DNA of 64,000 bases, taken from contig NZ_JARQWW010000002.1 in NCBI RefSeq assembly GCF_029543125.1, forward strand, positions 829,860-893,859. Reading direction: 5' to 3'. Numbering within the stretch: the stretch's first letter is position 1; every line of letters begins with the position of its first letter. Both the position numbers and the translations under genes were made by a program. Below the pieces are notes generated by a model. The model did not search any database. It saw only the letters and a list, made by a program, of their open reading frames with translations, and was not told where the DNA came from. Below are positions 45,452 through 57,357 of this stretch, piece by piece. The stretch is from Caulobacter segnis. Its GTDB lineage: Bacteria > Pseudomonadota > Alphaproteobacteria > Caulobacterales > Caulobacteraceae.

Positions 45452-45787
45452 ATGAAGCTCCAAACCCTCGCGGCCGCCGCCGCCCTGTCCCTGATGTTCG
45501 CCGCCCCGGCCCTGGCCGACGGCAAGATCACCGCCACCCTGGCCGCGCCCGTGGCCGCCAAGACCAAGGTCGTCGCCGCCGGCGCCGTGTTCGCCTGCGA
45601 AGGCTCCGAATGCGTCTCCGCCTCGGCGCCCAGCCGGGCCCTGACCGCCGCCGGCTGCAAGGCCTTGGCCAAGGAAGTGGGCCGGGTCTCCGCCTATGCC
45701 GGCGACCGCAAGGCGCTGGAGGCCGCTGAGCTGGACCGCTGCAACGTCGGCCAGGCCGCCGCCGCGACCCAGACGGCCGCCAACTGA
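45452..45787 (+). CDS. CC_3452-type secreted protein
   Basis: A 111-residue protein with GGAGGG upstream and a signal peptide MKLQTLAAAAALSLMFAAPA cut after ALA. The mature part has GAVFACEGSECVSASAPSRA and CKALAKEVGRVSAYAGDRKA, with conserved Cys residues, matching the family named after Caulobacter CC_3452. As in Caulobacter, it lies a short distance upstream of the F1 ATP synthase operon. Function unknown. Confidence 0.85.
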   Translation: MKLQTLAAAAALSLMFAAPALADGKITATLAAPVAAKTKVVAAGAVFACEGSECVSASAPSRALTAAGCKALAKEVGRVSAYAGDRKALEAAELDRCNVGQAAAATQTAAN

Positions 45788-45836
45788 GAATTTTCCCGGC
45801 CGCGTATCTGGCCTGATCGTTCCTCGATCAACCACT

Positions 45837-45900
45837 GGGGCGGCTCCGGCCGCCCCATTTCTTTACTTGGATGAGGGGGCGGCTCCGACCGTCCCTTTTC
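45837..45900 (+). terminator. Two tandem, similar terminators
   Basis: GGGGCGGC, TCCG, GCCGCCCC then ATTTCTTT (45837-45863), and again GGGGCGG, loop, CCGTCCC then TTTTCTTTT (45876-45904). The sequence GGGGCGGCTCCG occurs in both, so the second looks like a duplicated terminator. Confidence 0.82.
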
Positions 45901-45918
45901 TTTTGCGCTCATGCTTCT

Positions 45919-46185
45919 ATGTCCAAGATCATGATCACGACGTCCGACATCGTTCCGGCCCTGCAGGCGGCGCTCGCCGCCGCCGCCGCCGAAGCCGGCG
46001 GGACAGAGCCTGTCTCGCTCACGGTGGATTACGGTGAGGGCGCCGCAGGAGAAGACCTTCAGGTCGAGGCGGTGGTGGAGCGGGCCACCCGCACCCTGGT
46101 GTTCGTTCAAGCCAGGGCGGTTCGCCCTCAGGGTTCCGCAGCGGCGACAGCCAGCGCCGTCTTCCGGGTTCCCGCCGCCGCATAG
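45919..46185 (+). CDS. Small hypothetical protein upstream of the ATP synthase operon
   Basis: An 88-residue ORF from the ATG at 45919 (MSKIMITTSDIVPALQAALA). An Ala-rich N-terminal helix precedes three predicted beta-strands (VSLTVDYGE, VEAVVERATRTLVFVQARAV, ATASAVFRVPAAA) resembling the C-terminal strands of a hotdog thioesterase fold. The ribosome site is unclear and the preceding terminators isolate it from the upstream gene. Uncertain but coding-like. The 197 bases after it hold no gene and lead to atpH. Confidence 0.55.
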   Translation: MSKIMITTSDIVPALQAALAAAAAEAGGTEPVSLTVDYGEGAAGEDLQVEAVVERATRTLVFVQARAVRPQGSAAATASAVFRVPAAA

Positions 46186-46382
46186 CTTCCGCTGCAAACG
46201 TGAGCGGAGCGCTCGGTTGCGAGGGGCAAAAGCACATGCTATCAGGCGCGCGGCTTCGGCCCGGCGATTTTTAACGATCGCGGGGTCAGCGTGTTTTTCT
46301 CGAACGCAATCAAGCCTTTAAAACCGCGGCGAAATTAACCCTTCGCCCGCGGACGACAGACAAACCCACCGGGCGGATTTAC

Positions 46383-48480
<2,098 letters not shown>

Positions 48481-48491
48481 GCAGGAAAGCG

Positions 48492-48653
48492 ATGGCCTCG
48501 GTCCAACCCAAGCCTCTGGGCGCCAAGTTCGGTGCGTTCGGCGACACCTACGCGGGGCATGGCTCCGCGTCGGTCGACGCCGCGCGCGTCGCGTGCGCGT
48601 CCTGGGCTTTGGTTGCCGCCGATCCGCACGGCGCGACGAAGGCGGAGGGCTAG
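48492..48653 (+). CDS. Small ORF (53 residues) inserted between atpA and the methyltransferase gene
   Basis: Starts MASVQPKPLGAKFGAFGDTY 11 bases after the atpA stop with GCAGGAAAG upstream. Its TAG abuts the ATG of the methyltransferase gene and its own end supplies that gene's GGAGGG site. Codon third positions are mostly G or C, like real genes here. No family recognised. It could be a leader peptide coupling translation of the next gene. Confidence 0.5.
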   Translation: MASVQPKPLGAKFGAFGDTYAGHGSASVDAARVACASWALVAADPHGATKAEG

Positions 48654-49451
48654 ATGTCCGCTGCCCTTGAAACCGCCGGCTATCCGGCCCTCGCCCTGCC
48701 GCAGTACGGTGTGGGACGCATCCAGCCGGGCATCCTGCACGGCCGCGATCCCTATACGGGGTTCCAGCGGGCTGCGGGCCTGCAGATGGGTCAGACGGCC
48801 GCGCTGGTCGACGCTCATCCTCTGTTCCAAGAGGCGATGGCCGCGGCGCAAGGCCGGACCGTCGTTGATCCGCATCGGCTGAAGAACCTCTTCCTCATCA
48901 TCGTTCAGGGGTTCGAGGCTCTCGAAAGCCGGAACGTGATCGAATTCGGCTGCTATCGCGGCGGAAGCCTTCTGTTCTTCGCCACCTTGCTGGCGCGGCT
49001 CTACCCTGAAGCCCGGGTCTATGGTCTGGACACCTTCAGCGGCATGCCGGCGGCCGACGGGTCGGTCGACTATCATGCGGAAGGCGACTTCAACGACACC
49101 TCCCTGGAGTCGATCCAGGAAGAGGCCGATCGTCGCGGTCTGAACAACATCACTCTGGTCAAGGGCTTGGTGCAGGACACCTTCCCCGTCCAGATCCCGG
49201 GGCAGGACACCTTCGGCCTGGCCCACATCGACCTCGATATCTACCACCCGATCCGTTATGTGCAGACCGCCGTATGGCAGCGCATGACGCCGGGCGGTTA
49301 TGTCGTCTATGACGACGCAACAGTGAGCACCTGCCTCGGGGCGACCCAGGCGGTGGAAGAATTGATCCACGAGAAGAACGTGCGCAGCGAGCAAATCTAC
49401 CCGCATTTCGTGTTCCGTGCGGGTCAGCCTGCTTCCGGACGGGGAGTCTGA
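48654..49451 (+). CDS. SAM-dependent methyltransferase, TylF/MacF-like, inside the atp operon
   Basis: A 265-residue protein. Motif I is NVIEFGCYRGGSLLFFATLL, followed by YGLDTFSGMPAADGS (the acidic ribose contact) and FGLAHIDLDIYHPIRYVQTA (the TylF metal-binding Asp region), then MTPGGYVVYDDATV. This is the class of TylF-like O-methyltransferases that act on sugars or small molecules. It lies between atpA and atpG, with a 3-base gap to atpG, and so is transcribed with the ATP synthase. Substrate unknown; no glycan locus is adjacent. Confidence 0.87.
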   Translation: MSAALETAGYPALALPQYGVGRIQPGILHGRDPYTGFQRAAGLQMGQTAALVDAHPLFQEAMAAAQGRTVVDPHRLKNLFLIIVQGFEALESRNVIEFGCYRGGSLLFFATLLARLYPEARVYGLDTFSGMPAADGSVDYHAEGDFNDTSLESIQEEADRRGLNNITLVKGLVQDTFPVQIPGQDTFGLAHIDLDIYHPIRYVQTAVWQRMTPGGYVVYDDATVSTCLGATQAVEELIHEKNVRSEQIYPHFVFRAGQPASGRGV

Positions 49452-49454
49452 GGC

Positions 49455-51942
<2,488 letters not shown>

Positions 51943-51944
51943 TC

Positions 51945-52205
51945 ATGGCCAAGCTGCACTTCTCCCTCGTCGCGCCCGAGCGCGAGCTGTACTCGGGCGA
52001 CGTCGATCAGGTCGACGCCCCGGGCACCGAGGGCGACTTCGGCGTCCTGGCCGGCCATGCGCCGTTCATGACGGCCCTCAAGGAGGGCCGCGTGACGGTG
52101 CGTGACGGCTCGGCCGTGCGCGTGTTCGACATCCAGGGCGGCTTCGCCGACGTCACCCCGGAAGGCCTGACGATCCTGGCCGAACATGCGGTCGAGGCCG
52201 CCTGA
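51945..52205 (+). CDS. atpC: F1F0 ATP synthase subunit epsilon, short form
   Basis: An 86-residue protein comprising only the N-terminal beta-sandwich (LHFSLVAPERELYSGDVDQV, GDFGVLAGHAPFMTALKEG). The C-terminal helical hairpin of about 50 residues that inhibits rotation in E. coli epsilon is absent and the frame closes at AEHAVEAA. It starts two bases after atpD. Alphaproteobacteria commonly use the separate zeta subunit for inhibition; no zeta gene is in this window. Confidence 0.95.
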   Translation: MAKLHFSLVAPERELYSGDVDQVDAPGTEGDFGVLAGHAPFMTALKEGRVTVRDGSAVRVFDIQGGFADVTPEGLTILAEHAVEAA

Positions 52206-52310
52206 GGCGGTTTGTCGCCGTATTACTGTCGTAAACCGTCTCTAGAGGGGTTGCGATAGTGTCCTGCCCGGTGTGTCATGCCGCGCCGTCAAGTTAAGGG
52301 GAATTGCCGT

Positions 52311-52979
52311 ATGCGCCTTGTGCTCGCCAGCCTGATCACCGCCGCCACGTTCGGTGTCGCCGTCGCCCAGGATGCGGCCACGCCGCCCCCGGCCGAAACC
52401 GCGCCGGCTCCGGCCGCCGCCACCCCGACCGATCCGGCCGCTGTTCCGGCTGCTCCGGCTCCTGAAGCGGCTCCGGCCGCCCCGGCCGAACCGGCTCCGG
52501 TCACCTATCCGGACCCGACCGATCCGACGTCGATCGCCATCATCAGCGCTTTGAACGCCATCTGCGTCCCCGGCGTCCAGGACGGCGGCGACCAGGCCGC
52601 CCTGGCCAAGGCCGCCGGCTTCAAGAAGAAGCGCGATCAGTGGATCCTGGCCCAGACCAAGCCGTACCAGATCGTCGTCGAGCCGGCCGGCTCGAACAAG
52701 AACGTCTGCACCCTGACGATCACCCATCCGACGGGCCTGGCCCAGACGCTGGTGACCGACCTGCACGGCTGGGCCTCGACCCGCGCGCCCATCCTGCAGC
52801 TGTACCGCAACGACCAGATGACCGGTTCGGACTTCAAGCGCACCACGGTTTCGTGGGAGCATGTCGGTGAAGGCAACGCCTCGACCGGCATGGTGTTCGT
52901 GCAGCTGAAGAAGCTGGACGGCTCGCCGGTGGGCAAGAACGCCGACCAGTCGAACCTGCTCTACAGCGTCCGCAAGTAA
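52311..52979 (+). CDS. Secreted protein with Ala/Pro-rich linker
   Basis: A 222-residue protein from the ATG at 52311 with AAGGGG upstream. A signal peptide (MRLVLASLITAATFGVAVAQ) is followed by about 50 residues of Ala/Pro/Glu repeats, then a globular domain (residues about 80-222: TSIAIISALNAICVPGVQDG, SNKNVCTLTITHPTGLAQTL, LHGWASTRAPILQLYRNDQM). Two Cys in the globular part could form a disulfide. It is probably a conserved Caulobacterales periplasmic protein. Function unknown. Confidence 0.78.
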   Translation: MRLVLASLITAATFGVAVAQDAATPPPAETAPAPAAATPTDPAAVPAAPAPEAAPAAPAEPAPVTYPDPTDPTSIAIISALNAICVPGVQDGGDQAALAKAAGFKKKRDQWILAQTKPYQIVVEPAGSNKNVCTLTITHPTGLAQTLVTDLHGWASTRAPILQLYRNDQMTGSDFKRTTVSWEHVGEGNASTGMVFVQLKKLDGSPVGKNADQSNLLYSVRK

Positions 52980-52986
52980 GCTTTAT

Positions 52987-53017
52987 CGGGCGTCGGACCT
53001 CAGCGGTTCGACGCCCG
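52987..53017. terminator. Terminator-like hairpin between convergent genes
   Basis: CGGGCGTCG, 13-base loop, CGACGCCCG, followed by AATTGT. The weak U-tract makes it moderately convincing. Confidence 0.6.
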
Positions 53018-53025
53018 AATTGTAT

Positions 53026-53814
53026 CTAGGCCGCGGCGCGGGCCTCTTGGGCCAGCCAATCGAGGCAGGCCTCGGCCACGCTTTCCCAGCCGGGCTCGGC
53101 GGGAAGCCAGTGGCTCATCTCCGTGAAATTCCGGAAGTGGGCGCCCAGCCGAGCGGCCGTCTGGCGCACGGTGGCCGACGGGTGGATCAGATCGCGATCG
53201 CCGGCGATGGCCAGGGCCGGCGCCCCGACCGAGCCCACGGAGGTCGTCATCATAGGGTCCAGCCACCAGTTCAGGGTCTCGAACAGGGCGCGGCCGCTTT
53301 CGGCGGTCATGCGTTCGAAGGTCGGGCGGATCTCGTCACGGGGCAGGCGGTCCAGGCTGTAGGTCCGCGCCAGGTCGTACTGTGGATCCACCGCCTGCAG
53401 CCAGTAGGCGCCTAGGCTGTAGAGGCCGACGGCGCTGACCGCCTCCTCCATGGAGGCGCCCATGACGCCCCATGGCGCCGAGGGGGCCAGCAGGATCAAG
53501 CCGGCGAGCGGCCGGCGCCGCGCCAGCCTTGAGGCCGCCATCTGGGCGACAAGGCCGCCCATGGAATGACCGATGAGAATGGGGGATTCGGGTTGGGCGT
53601 CGCAGAGCGCCGCGACGGCGCGGGCATAGTCGCCCATGGACAGTCCCGCCGGATTCTGACCCACCCCATGGCCGGGAAGGTTCGGAGCGAGGACGGTATG
53701 GCCGGCGGCCTCGAACGGCTTTCGCAACCGCTCGAACACCCATCCGCCGCAAAACGCCCCGTGGATCATCACCACGGGGCGCCGGGATTGCGAGGCGTCA
53801 GGTCGTGACGCCAA
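53026..53814 (-). CDS. Alpha/beta hydrolase
   Basis: A 262-residue protein starting at a TTG five bases after the preceding gene's stop. Oxyanion HGAFCGGW, nucleophile elbow GHSMGG, an Asp in AGDRDLIHP and His in EMSHWLPAEPGW complete the catalytic triad. No signal peptide, so it is cytoplasmic. The substrate cannot be read; the overall fit is to the esterase/MhpC-like group. Confidence 0.86.
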   Translation of the reverse strand: MASRPDASQSRRPVVMIHGAFCGGWVFERLRKPFEAAGHTVLAPNLPGHGVGQNPAGLSMGDYARAVAALCDAQPESPILIGHSMGGLVAQMAASRLARRRPLAGLILLAPSAPWGVMGASMEEAVSAVGLYSLGAYWLQAVDPQYDLARTYSLDRLPRDEIRPTFERMTAESGRALFETLNWWLDPMMTTSVGSVGAPALAIAGDRDLIHPSATVRQTAARLGAHFRNFTEMSHWLPAEPGWESVAEACLDWLAQEARAAA

Positions 53815-53819
53815 GCGCC

Positions 53820-54425
53820 TTACTTCTTGGCCTTGGGCTTGGCCGGAGCCTTGGGGGCGGCGGCCTTCTTTGGAGCAGTCGTCTTGGCCGGAGCCTTGGC
53901 GGCGGCCGGCTTCGCGGCCGGTTTGGCGGCGGGCTTGGCCGCAGCCTTCGGAGCCGCCTTCGCGGCGGGCTTCGCAACCGGCTTGGCCTTCGGCGCGGCC
54001 TTGGCGGCCGGCTTCGCCGCGGCCTTCACCGGAGCGGCGTTCTTAGCCGCCGGCTTGGCGGCGGGTTTGGCGGCTGCCTTGGGCGCGGCTTTCGCAGCCG
54101 GCTTGGCGGCGGCCTTTGCCGGAGCCTTCTTCACGGCGACCGGCTTGGCGGCGGCTTTCGGCGCGGCGGCCTTGGCGGCCGGCTTTGCGGCGGCGGGCTT
54201 CTTCGCGGCCGGCTTGGCGGCAGCCTTCGGAGCAGCCGGCTTGGCGGCGGCCGGGGCCGCGGCGACCGGAGCGGCGGGCTTGGGCGTCGGGGCCGGCGTG
54301 GGAGCCGGGGTCGGCGCGACAGCGGCCGGGGCCGGAGCCGGCTTGGGGGCCGGAGCAGGCGCCGCCGGCTTGGCGGGTTGCGGGGCCGGCTTGATGCCCA
54401 GCCAGGTGAGAATTTTGTCGATCAC
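53820..54425 (-). CDS. Histone H1-like Ala/Lys/Pro-rich low-complexity protein
   Basis: A 201-residue protein. After a short amphipathic segment (MIDKILTWLGIK) it consists almost wholly of Ala, Lys and Pro, with PAAKAA and PKAAAKPAAK repeats, a Pro/Ala/Thr section at about 20-50 and a basic C-terminus ending [16 protein letters not shown]. The composition resembles the tails of bacterial H1-like proteins, so DNA or RNA binding is inferred. The conserved first helix could be membrane- or partner-binding. The hydrolase gene follows after five bases. It is not a sequencing artefact: the frame is open throughout. Confidence 0.8.
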   Translation of the reverse strand: MIDKILTWLGIKPAPQPAKPAAPAPAPKPAPAPAAVAPTPAPTPAPTPKPAAPVAAAPAAAKPAAPKAAAKPAAKKPAAAKPAAKAAAPKAAAKPVAVKKAPAKAAAKPAAKAAPKAAAKPAAKPAAKNAAPVKAAAKPAAKAAPKAKPVAKPAAKAAPKAAAKPAAKPAAKPAAAKAPAKTTAPKKAAAPKAPAKPKAKK

Positions 54426-54577
54426 TGTATCGGTTCCCTGTCAGCGACGTTCGGCCAAGTCGGCCCGTGGGTTGAAGTGCGGCCCTCGTGGTCGGCCGGT
54501 CTAGCGTCCGCTTGCGGTCGCATGTCGTGGATCATGGAACTGGCCCCCGCCAATACGCCCCAGAACGAAGCCCCTAA

Positions 54578-55054
54578 CTAGACCCCCGCGAAACGCCGGA
54601 AAGCGTCAGCCACTTGTCCGTACACGTCTCGCTTGAAGGGTATGATCAATTCGACTGCTTCGTCGAGAGCGCCCCACCGCCAAGCGTCAAATTCGATATC
54701 CGCGTGAGATGAAAGATTGATTTCCGCCTCTTCGCCGTCGAAGCGAAAGGCGAACCAGACCTGTTTCTGGCCCTTCCAGCCTCGCGCGATCTGCTTGTGC
54801 ATGATCTCTGGCGGAAAATCGTAAACGATCCAACCATCGGTGCGGCCCAGCAGGGCGGCGCTGACGACTCCGGTCTCTTCGGCCAGCTCACGGCGGGCGG
54901 CGGCCTCCAGGTCTTCGCCTTCGTCCACGCCCCCTTGAGGAAACTGCCAGTTCCACGGGTCGGGCGTGTTTGCGCGACGGCCCAGCCAGACCTGGCCACG
55001 ATCGTTGAAAAGCACGACGCCGACATTGGGGCGATAGGCGGACAGGTCAGTCAT
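54578..55054 (-). CDS. rppH: RNA pyrophosphohydrolase RppH (Nudix)
   Basis: A 158-residue Nudix enzyme removing pyrophosphate from 5'-triphosphate mRNA ends and thereby starting decay. Nudix box GGVDEGEDLEAAARRELAEE then TGV is canonical, and WLGRRANTPDPWNWQFPQ and QIARGWKGQKQVWFAFRFDG are RppH signatures. The ATG at 55054 overlaps the preceding deacetylase stop (ATGA). The usual upstream pair, a carboxyl-terminal protease and a deacetylase, is reduced to the deacetylase here. Confidence 0.95.
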   Translation of the reverse strand: MTDLSAYRPNVGVVLFNDRGQVWLGRRANTPDPWNWQFPQGGVDEGEDLEAAARRELAEETGVVSAALLGRTDGWIVYDFPPEIMHKQIARGWKGQKQVWFAFRFDGEEAEINLSSHADIEFDAWRWGALDEAVELIIPFKRDVYGQVADAFRRFAGV

Positions 55055-56214
55055 CGCTTGCTTGTCACCGCCGAGGCCGGCGCCAGCTGGAAGCCGCGCG
55101 CTGAAAGGCCTTGAGCCCAGGCCGCCGTCTGTCTGATGGTCACTGGATAGGCGAAGCCGGAGCCCAGGGCCTGGCCGCGCTGCACGGCGCCGCCTTCGAT
55201 GGTCTTGAGCTGGCGGTTGATGGCTTCGGCCGAGAGTTGGTCGTCGATGATGCGGTCGGCGGAGGCGCGCAGGCCGGCGCCGCGTCCGTTGGCTTGGCCG
55301 TCGTCGATGAAGGCGAGACCCCGTTGCTTCAGCACCGCGGTCAGGGTGGCCACCGCCATGTCCGATTTCAGGTATCGCGAGCCAAGATAGTTGGTCAGGC
55401 CGAAATAGCCGGAGGCGCGGCTCATCAGCCACTCCAGCTTGCGCACTGTTTCTTCCGGCCGGGCGCCTGACATCAGGGTGTAAGGGCCGGGATCGTTCTG
55501 CGGATAGTCGTTGGGCTCAAGCGGCGTCTCCAGCAGCACCTCGTGGCCGTGACGGCGGGCCAGGTCGATCCAGCCCTGCAGGTCTTCGCCATAGGGGGCG
55601 AAGGACAGGGTGATCTCGGCGGGCAGTTGCTCGATGGCGGCGCGGGTGGTCTGGGCGTTGAGGCCGAGACCGCCGATCACCAGGGCCACGCGGGGGCGGC
55701 CGTCCGGGGTGAAGGGGCGGGCATAGGCTTCGGCCGGCGTGCGTCCGCCGGGGGCGACCACGGGCAGCTTGCCGCCGCCGGGCCCCGGCGCCCATAGGCC
55801 CGCGATCGGCGCGGCCGGCAGCGGTCCGTGCGCCGCCAGGGGCGGTGCATAGGGCGCTTCAGCCTTGGCGGCGGGAGCGTCGGCCTCATGGCGCCCCGGC
55901 GATTCCGAGAGGGTGAAGACGTCAGGAATCAGCGGCGCTTCTTCCTTGGGTTCCGGTGCGAGCGCTTCCAGCCATCCGGGAGGCGCGCCCTTGGTTGCGC
56001 CGATGCTTTGCAGACGCACGCGGACCGATGGGGCGCCGGCCGTGGGGTCGCCCAGAGCCAGCACCAGCACGCCCAGGGTCACGGCGAACAGCAGCGCCGC
56101 GCCCGCCGCGCCCACATAGGGATTGGACCGTAGGCCGATCAGAATGTCGCGCACGCCGACCCCGCCCGCGCTGGAGGCGGTGGCGAAAGCGAAGGCGGGC
56201 TTCTTCTGGAACAT
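55051..56214 (-). CDS. Divergent polysaccharide deacetylase family protein (YibQ-like)
   Basis: A 387-residue protein from the ATG at 56214; a TTG 39 bases earlier is possible. One membrane anchor lies at about residues 35-55, then a Pro/Ala linker, then the deacetylase-like domain from about residue 170: VALVIGGLGLNAQTTRAAIE, LSFAPYGEDLQGWIDLARRH (metal/His region), LLETPLEPNDYPQNDPGPYT and FIDDGQANGRGAG. This is the DUF610/YibQ group, of unknown carbohydrate substrate, usually next to rppH. Confidence 0.9.
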   Translation of the reverse strand: MFQKKPAFAFATASSAGGVGVRDILIGLRSNPYVGAAGAALLFAVTLGVLVLALGDPTAGAPSVRVRLQSIGATKGAPPGWLEALAPEPKEEAPLIPDVFTLSESPGRHEADAPAAKAEAPYAPPLAAHGPLPAAPIAGLWAPGPGGGKLPVVAPGGRTPAEAYARPFTPDGRPRVALVIGGLGLNAQTTRAAIEQLPAEITLSFAPYGEDLQGWIDLARRHGHEVLLETPLEPNDYPQNDPGPYTLMSGARPEETVRKLEWLMSRASGYFGLTNYLGSRYLKSDMAVATLTAVLKQRGLAFIDDGQANGRGAGLRASADRIIDDQLSAEAINRQLKTIEGGAVQRGQALGSGFAYPVTIRQTAAWAQGLSARGFQLAPASAVTSKR

Positions 56215-56369
56215 GAACGGCGGCGAATCTCGATGCGGCGTCAGGCTCTGCAATTATGGTTAATGAAACCGTAAGCGTGGCTACAGCTAAAGGCGGCATT
56301 GACCTGAGTCAGATGCGCGCAGGCCCTGAAAGGTGTAGAAGCCGCCTCCGTCCTCCATGGAGCCGCCCC

Positions 56370-57305
56370 TTGACCACCTCCGCCATCGAACCCGTTTCGT
56401 TCCTGCGTTACGCCGACGACTTCGAGGGCTTCTCCCGCGACCTGGGGGCCTCGTTCCAGCGCTATGGCTTCGCGGTGATCTGCGACCACGACCTGGACCA
56501 GGGCCGGATCGAGAGGGCCATCGGCGAGGCCAAGGGGTTCTTCGCCCTGCCCGAGGACGTGAAGAAGGGCTACGTGGTCGGCAAGGGCGGGCAGCGCGGC
56601 TATGTCCCCTTCGGCATCGAGACCGCCAAGGGCGCGACCCATCACGATTTGAAGGAGTTCTGGCATATTGGCCGGGACCTCCCCGAGGGGCATCGTTTCT
56701 CCGACGTGATGCCGCCGAACGTGTGGCCGTCGGAGGCCCCGGGGTTCCAGGCTGAGCTGAGCTGGCTATACGGCGCGCTCGACAACATGGGCGTGCGCGT
56801 CCTGCAGGCGATCGCCAACTACCTCAAGCTTGATCGCCACACCTTCGACGAGCCGGTGCGCGAGGGGAACTCGATCCTGCGCCTGCTGCATTATCCCCCG
56901 GTGCCGGCCGATGCGGGCGGCGTCCGCGCCGGGGCGCACGAGGACATCAACGCCATCACCCTGCTGCTGGGCGCCGAAGAGGCCGGCCTGGAGGTTCTGG
57001 ATCGCGACGGCCGCTGGCTGCCGATCAATCCGCCGCCGGGGGCGCTGGTCTGCAACATCGGCGACATGCTGAGCCGGGCGACCAACGACGTGCTGCCCTC
57101 GACGACGCACCGGGTGGTGAATCCGCCGCCGGAACGTCGCGGCTTCTCACGCTATTCGACGCCGTTCTTCCTGCACTTCGCGCCGGACTATCTGATCGAG
57201 ACCCTGCCGGGCTGCGCCACGGCGGAACATCCGAACCGCTATCCGGAGCCGATCACGGCCGACGATTTCCTCAAGCAGCGCCTGCGCGAGATCAAGCTGC
57301 TCTAA
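56370..57305 (+). CDS. 2-oxoglutarate/Fe(II)-dependent oxygenase, isopenicillin N synthase family
   Basis: A 311-residue enzyme from a TTG with GGAG upstream (TTSAIEPVSFLRYADDFEGF). Iron ligands are H and D in AHEDINAITLL with the distal H in STTHRVVNP; the 2-oxoglutarate or substrate Arg is in RRGFSRYSTPFFLHF. The N-terminal DIOX_N domain is complete. Such bacterial enzymes oxidise diverse small molecules; the specific substrate is not evident. The 5' gap from the deacetylase contains no other gene. Confidence 0.88.
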   Translation: MTTSAIEPVSFLRYADDFEGFSRDLGASFQRYGFAVICDHDLDQGRIERAIGEAKGFFALPEDVKKGYVVGKGGQRGYVPFGIETAKGATHHDLKEFWHIGRDLPEGHRFSDVMPPNVWPSEAPGFQAELSWLYGALDNMGVRVLQAIANYLKLDRHTFDEPVREGNSILRLLHYPPVPADAGGVRAGAHEDINAITLLLGAEEAGLEVLDRDGRWLPINPPPGALVCNIGDMLSRATNDVLPSTTHRVVNPPPERRGFSRYSTPFFLHFAPDYLIETLPGCATAEHPNRYPEPITADDFLKQRLREIKLL

Positions 57306-57357
57306 GTCGCCGGAAAAGAGGGCTGACGGGCCCGGGCGAGCCCGTCAGCGAAACGGC

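Noticed and set aside
46317..46338. TTAA...TTAA pair upstream of atpH as a CtrA box
   Set aside because: The spacing between the TTAA halves is 13 bases, not seven.
53880..54420. Regular GGCTTNGCGG-type repetition as a satellite or phase-variable repeat
   Set aside because: The period is irregular and is explained by the codons for Ala, Lys and Pro in the H1-like protein.
56258..56274. TTAA-N7-GTAA upstream of the 2OG oxygenase as a CtrA site
   Set aside because: The second half deviates from TTAA and the element lies at the deacetylase start rather than at a clear promoter position.
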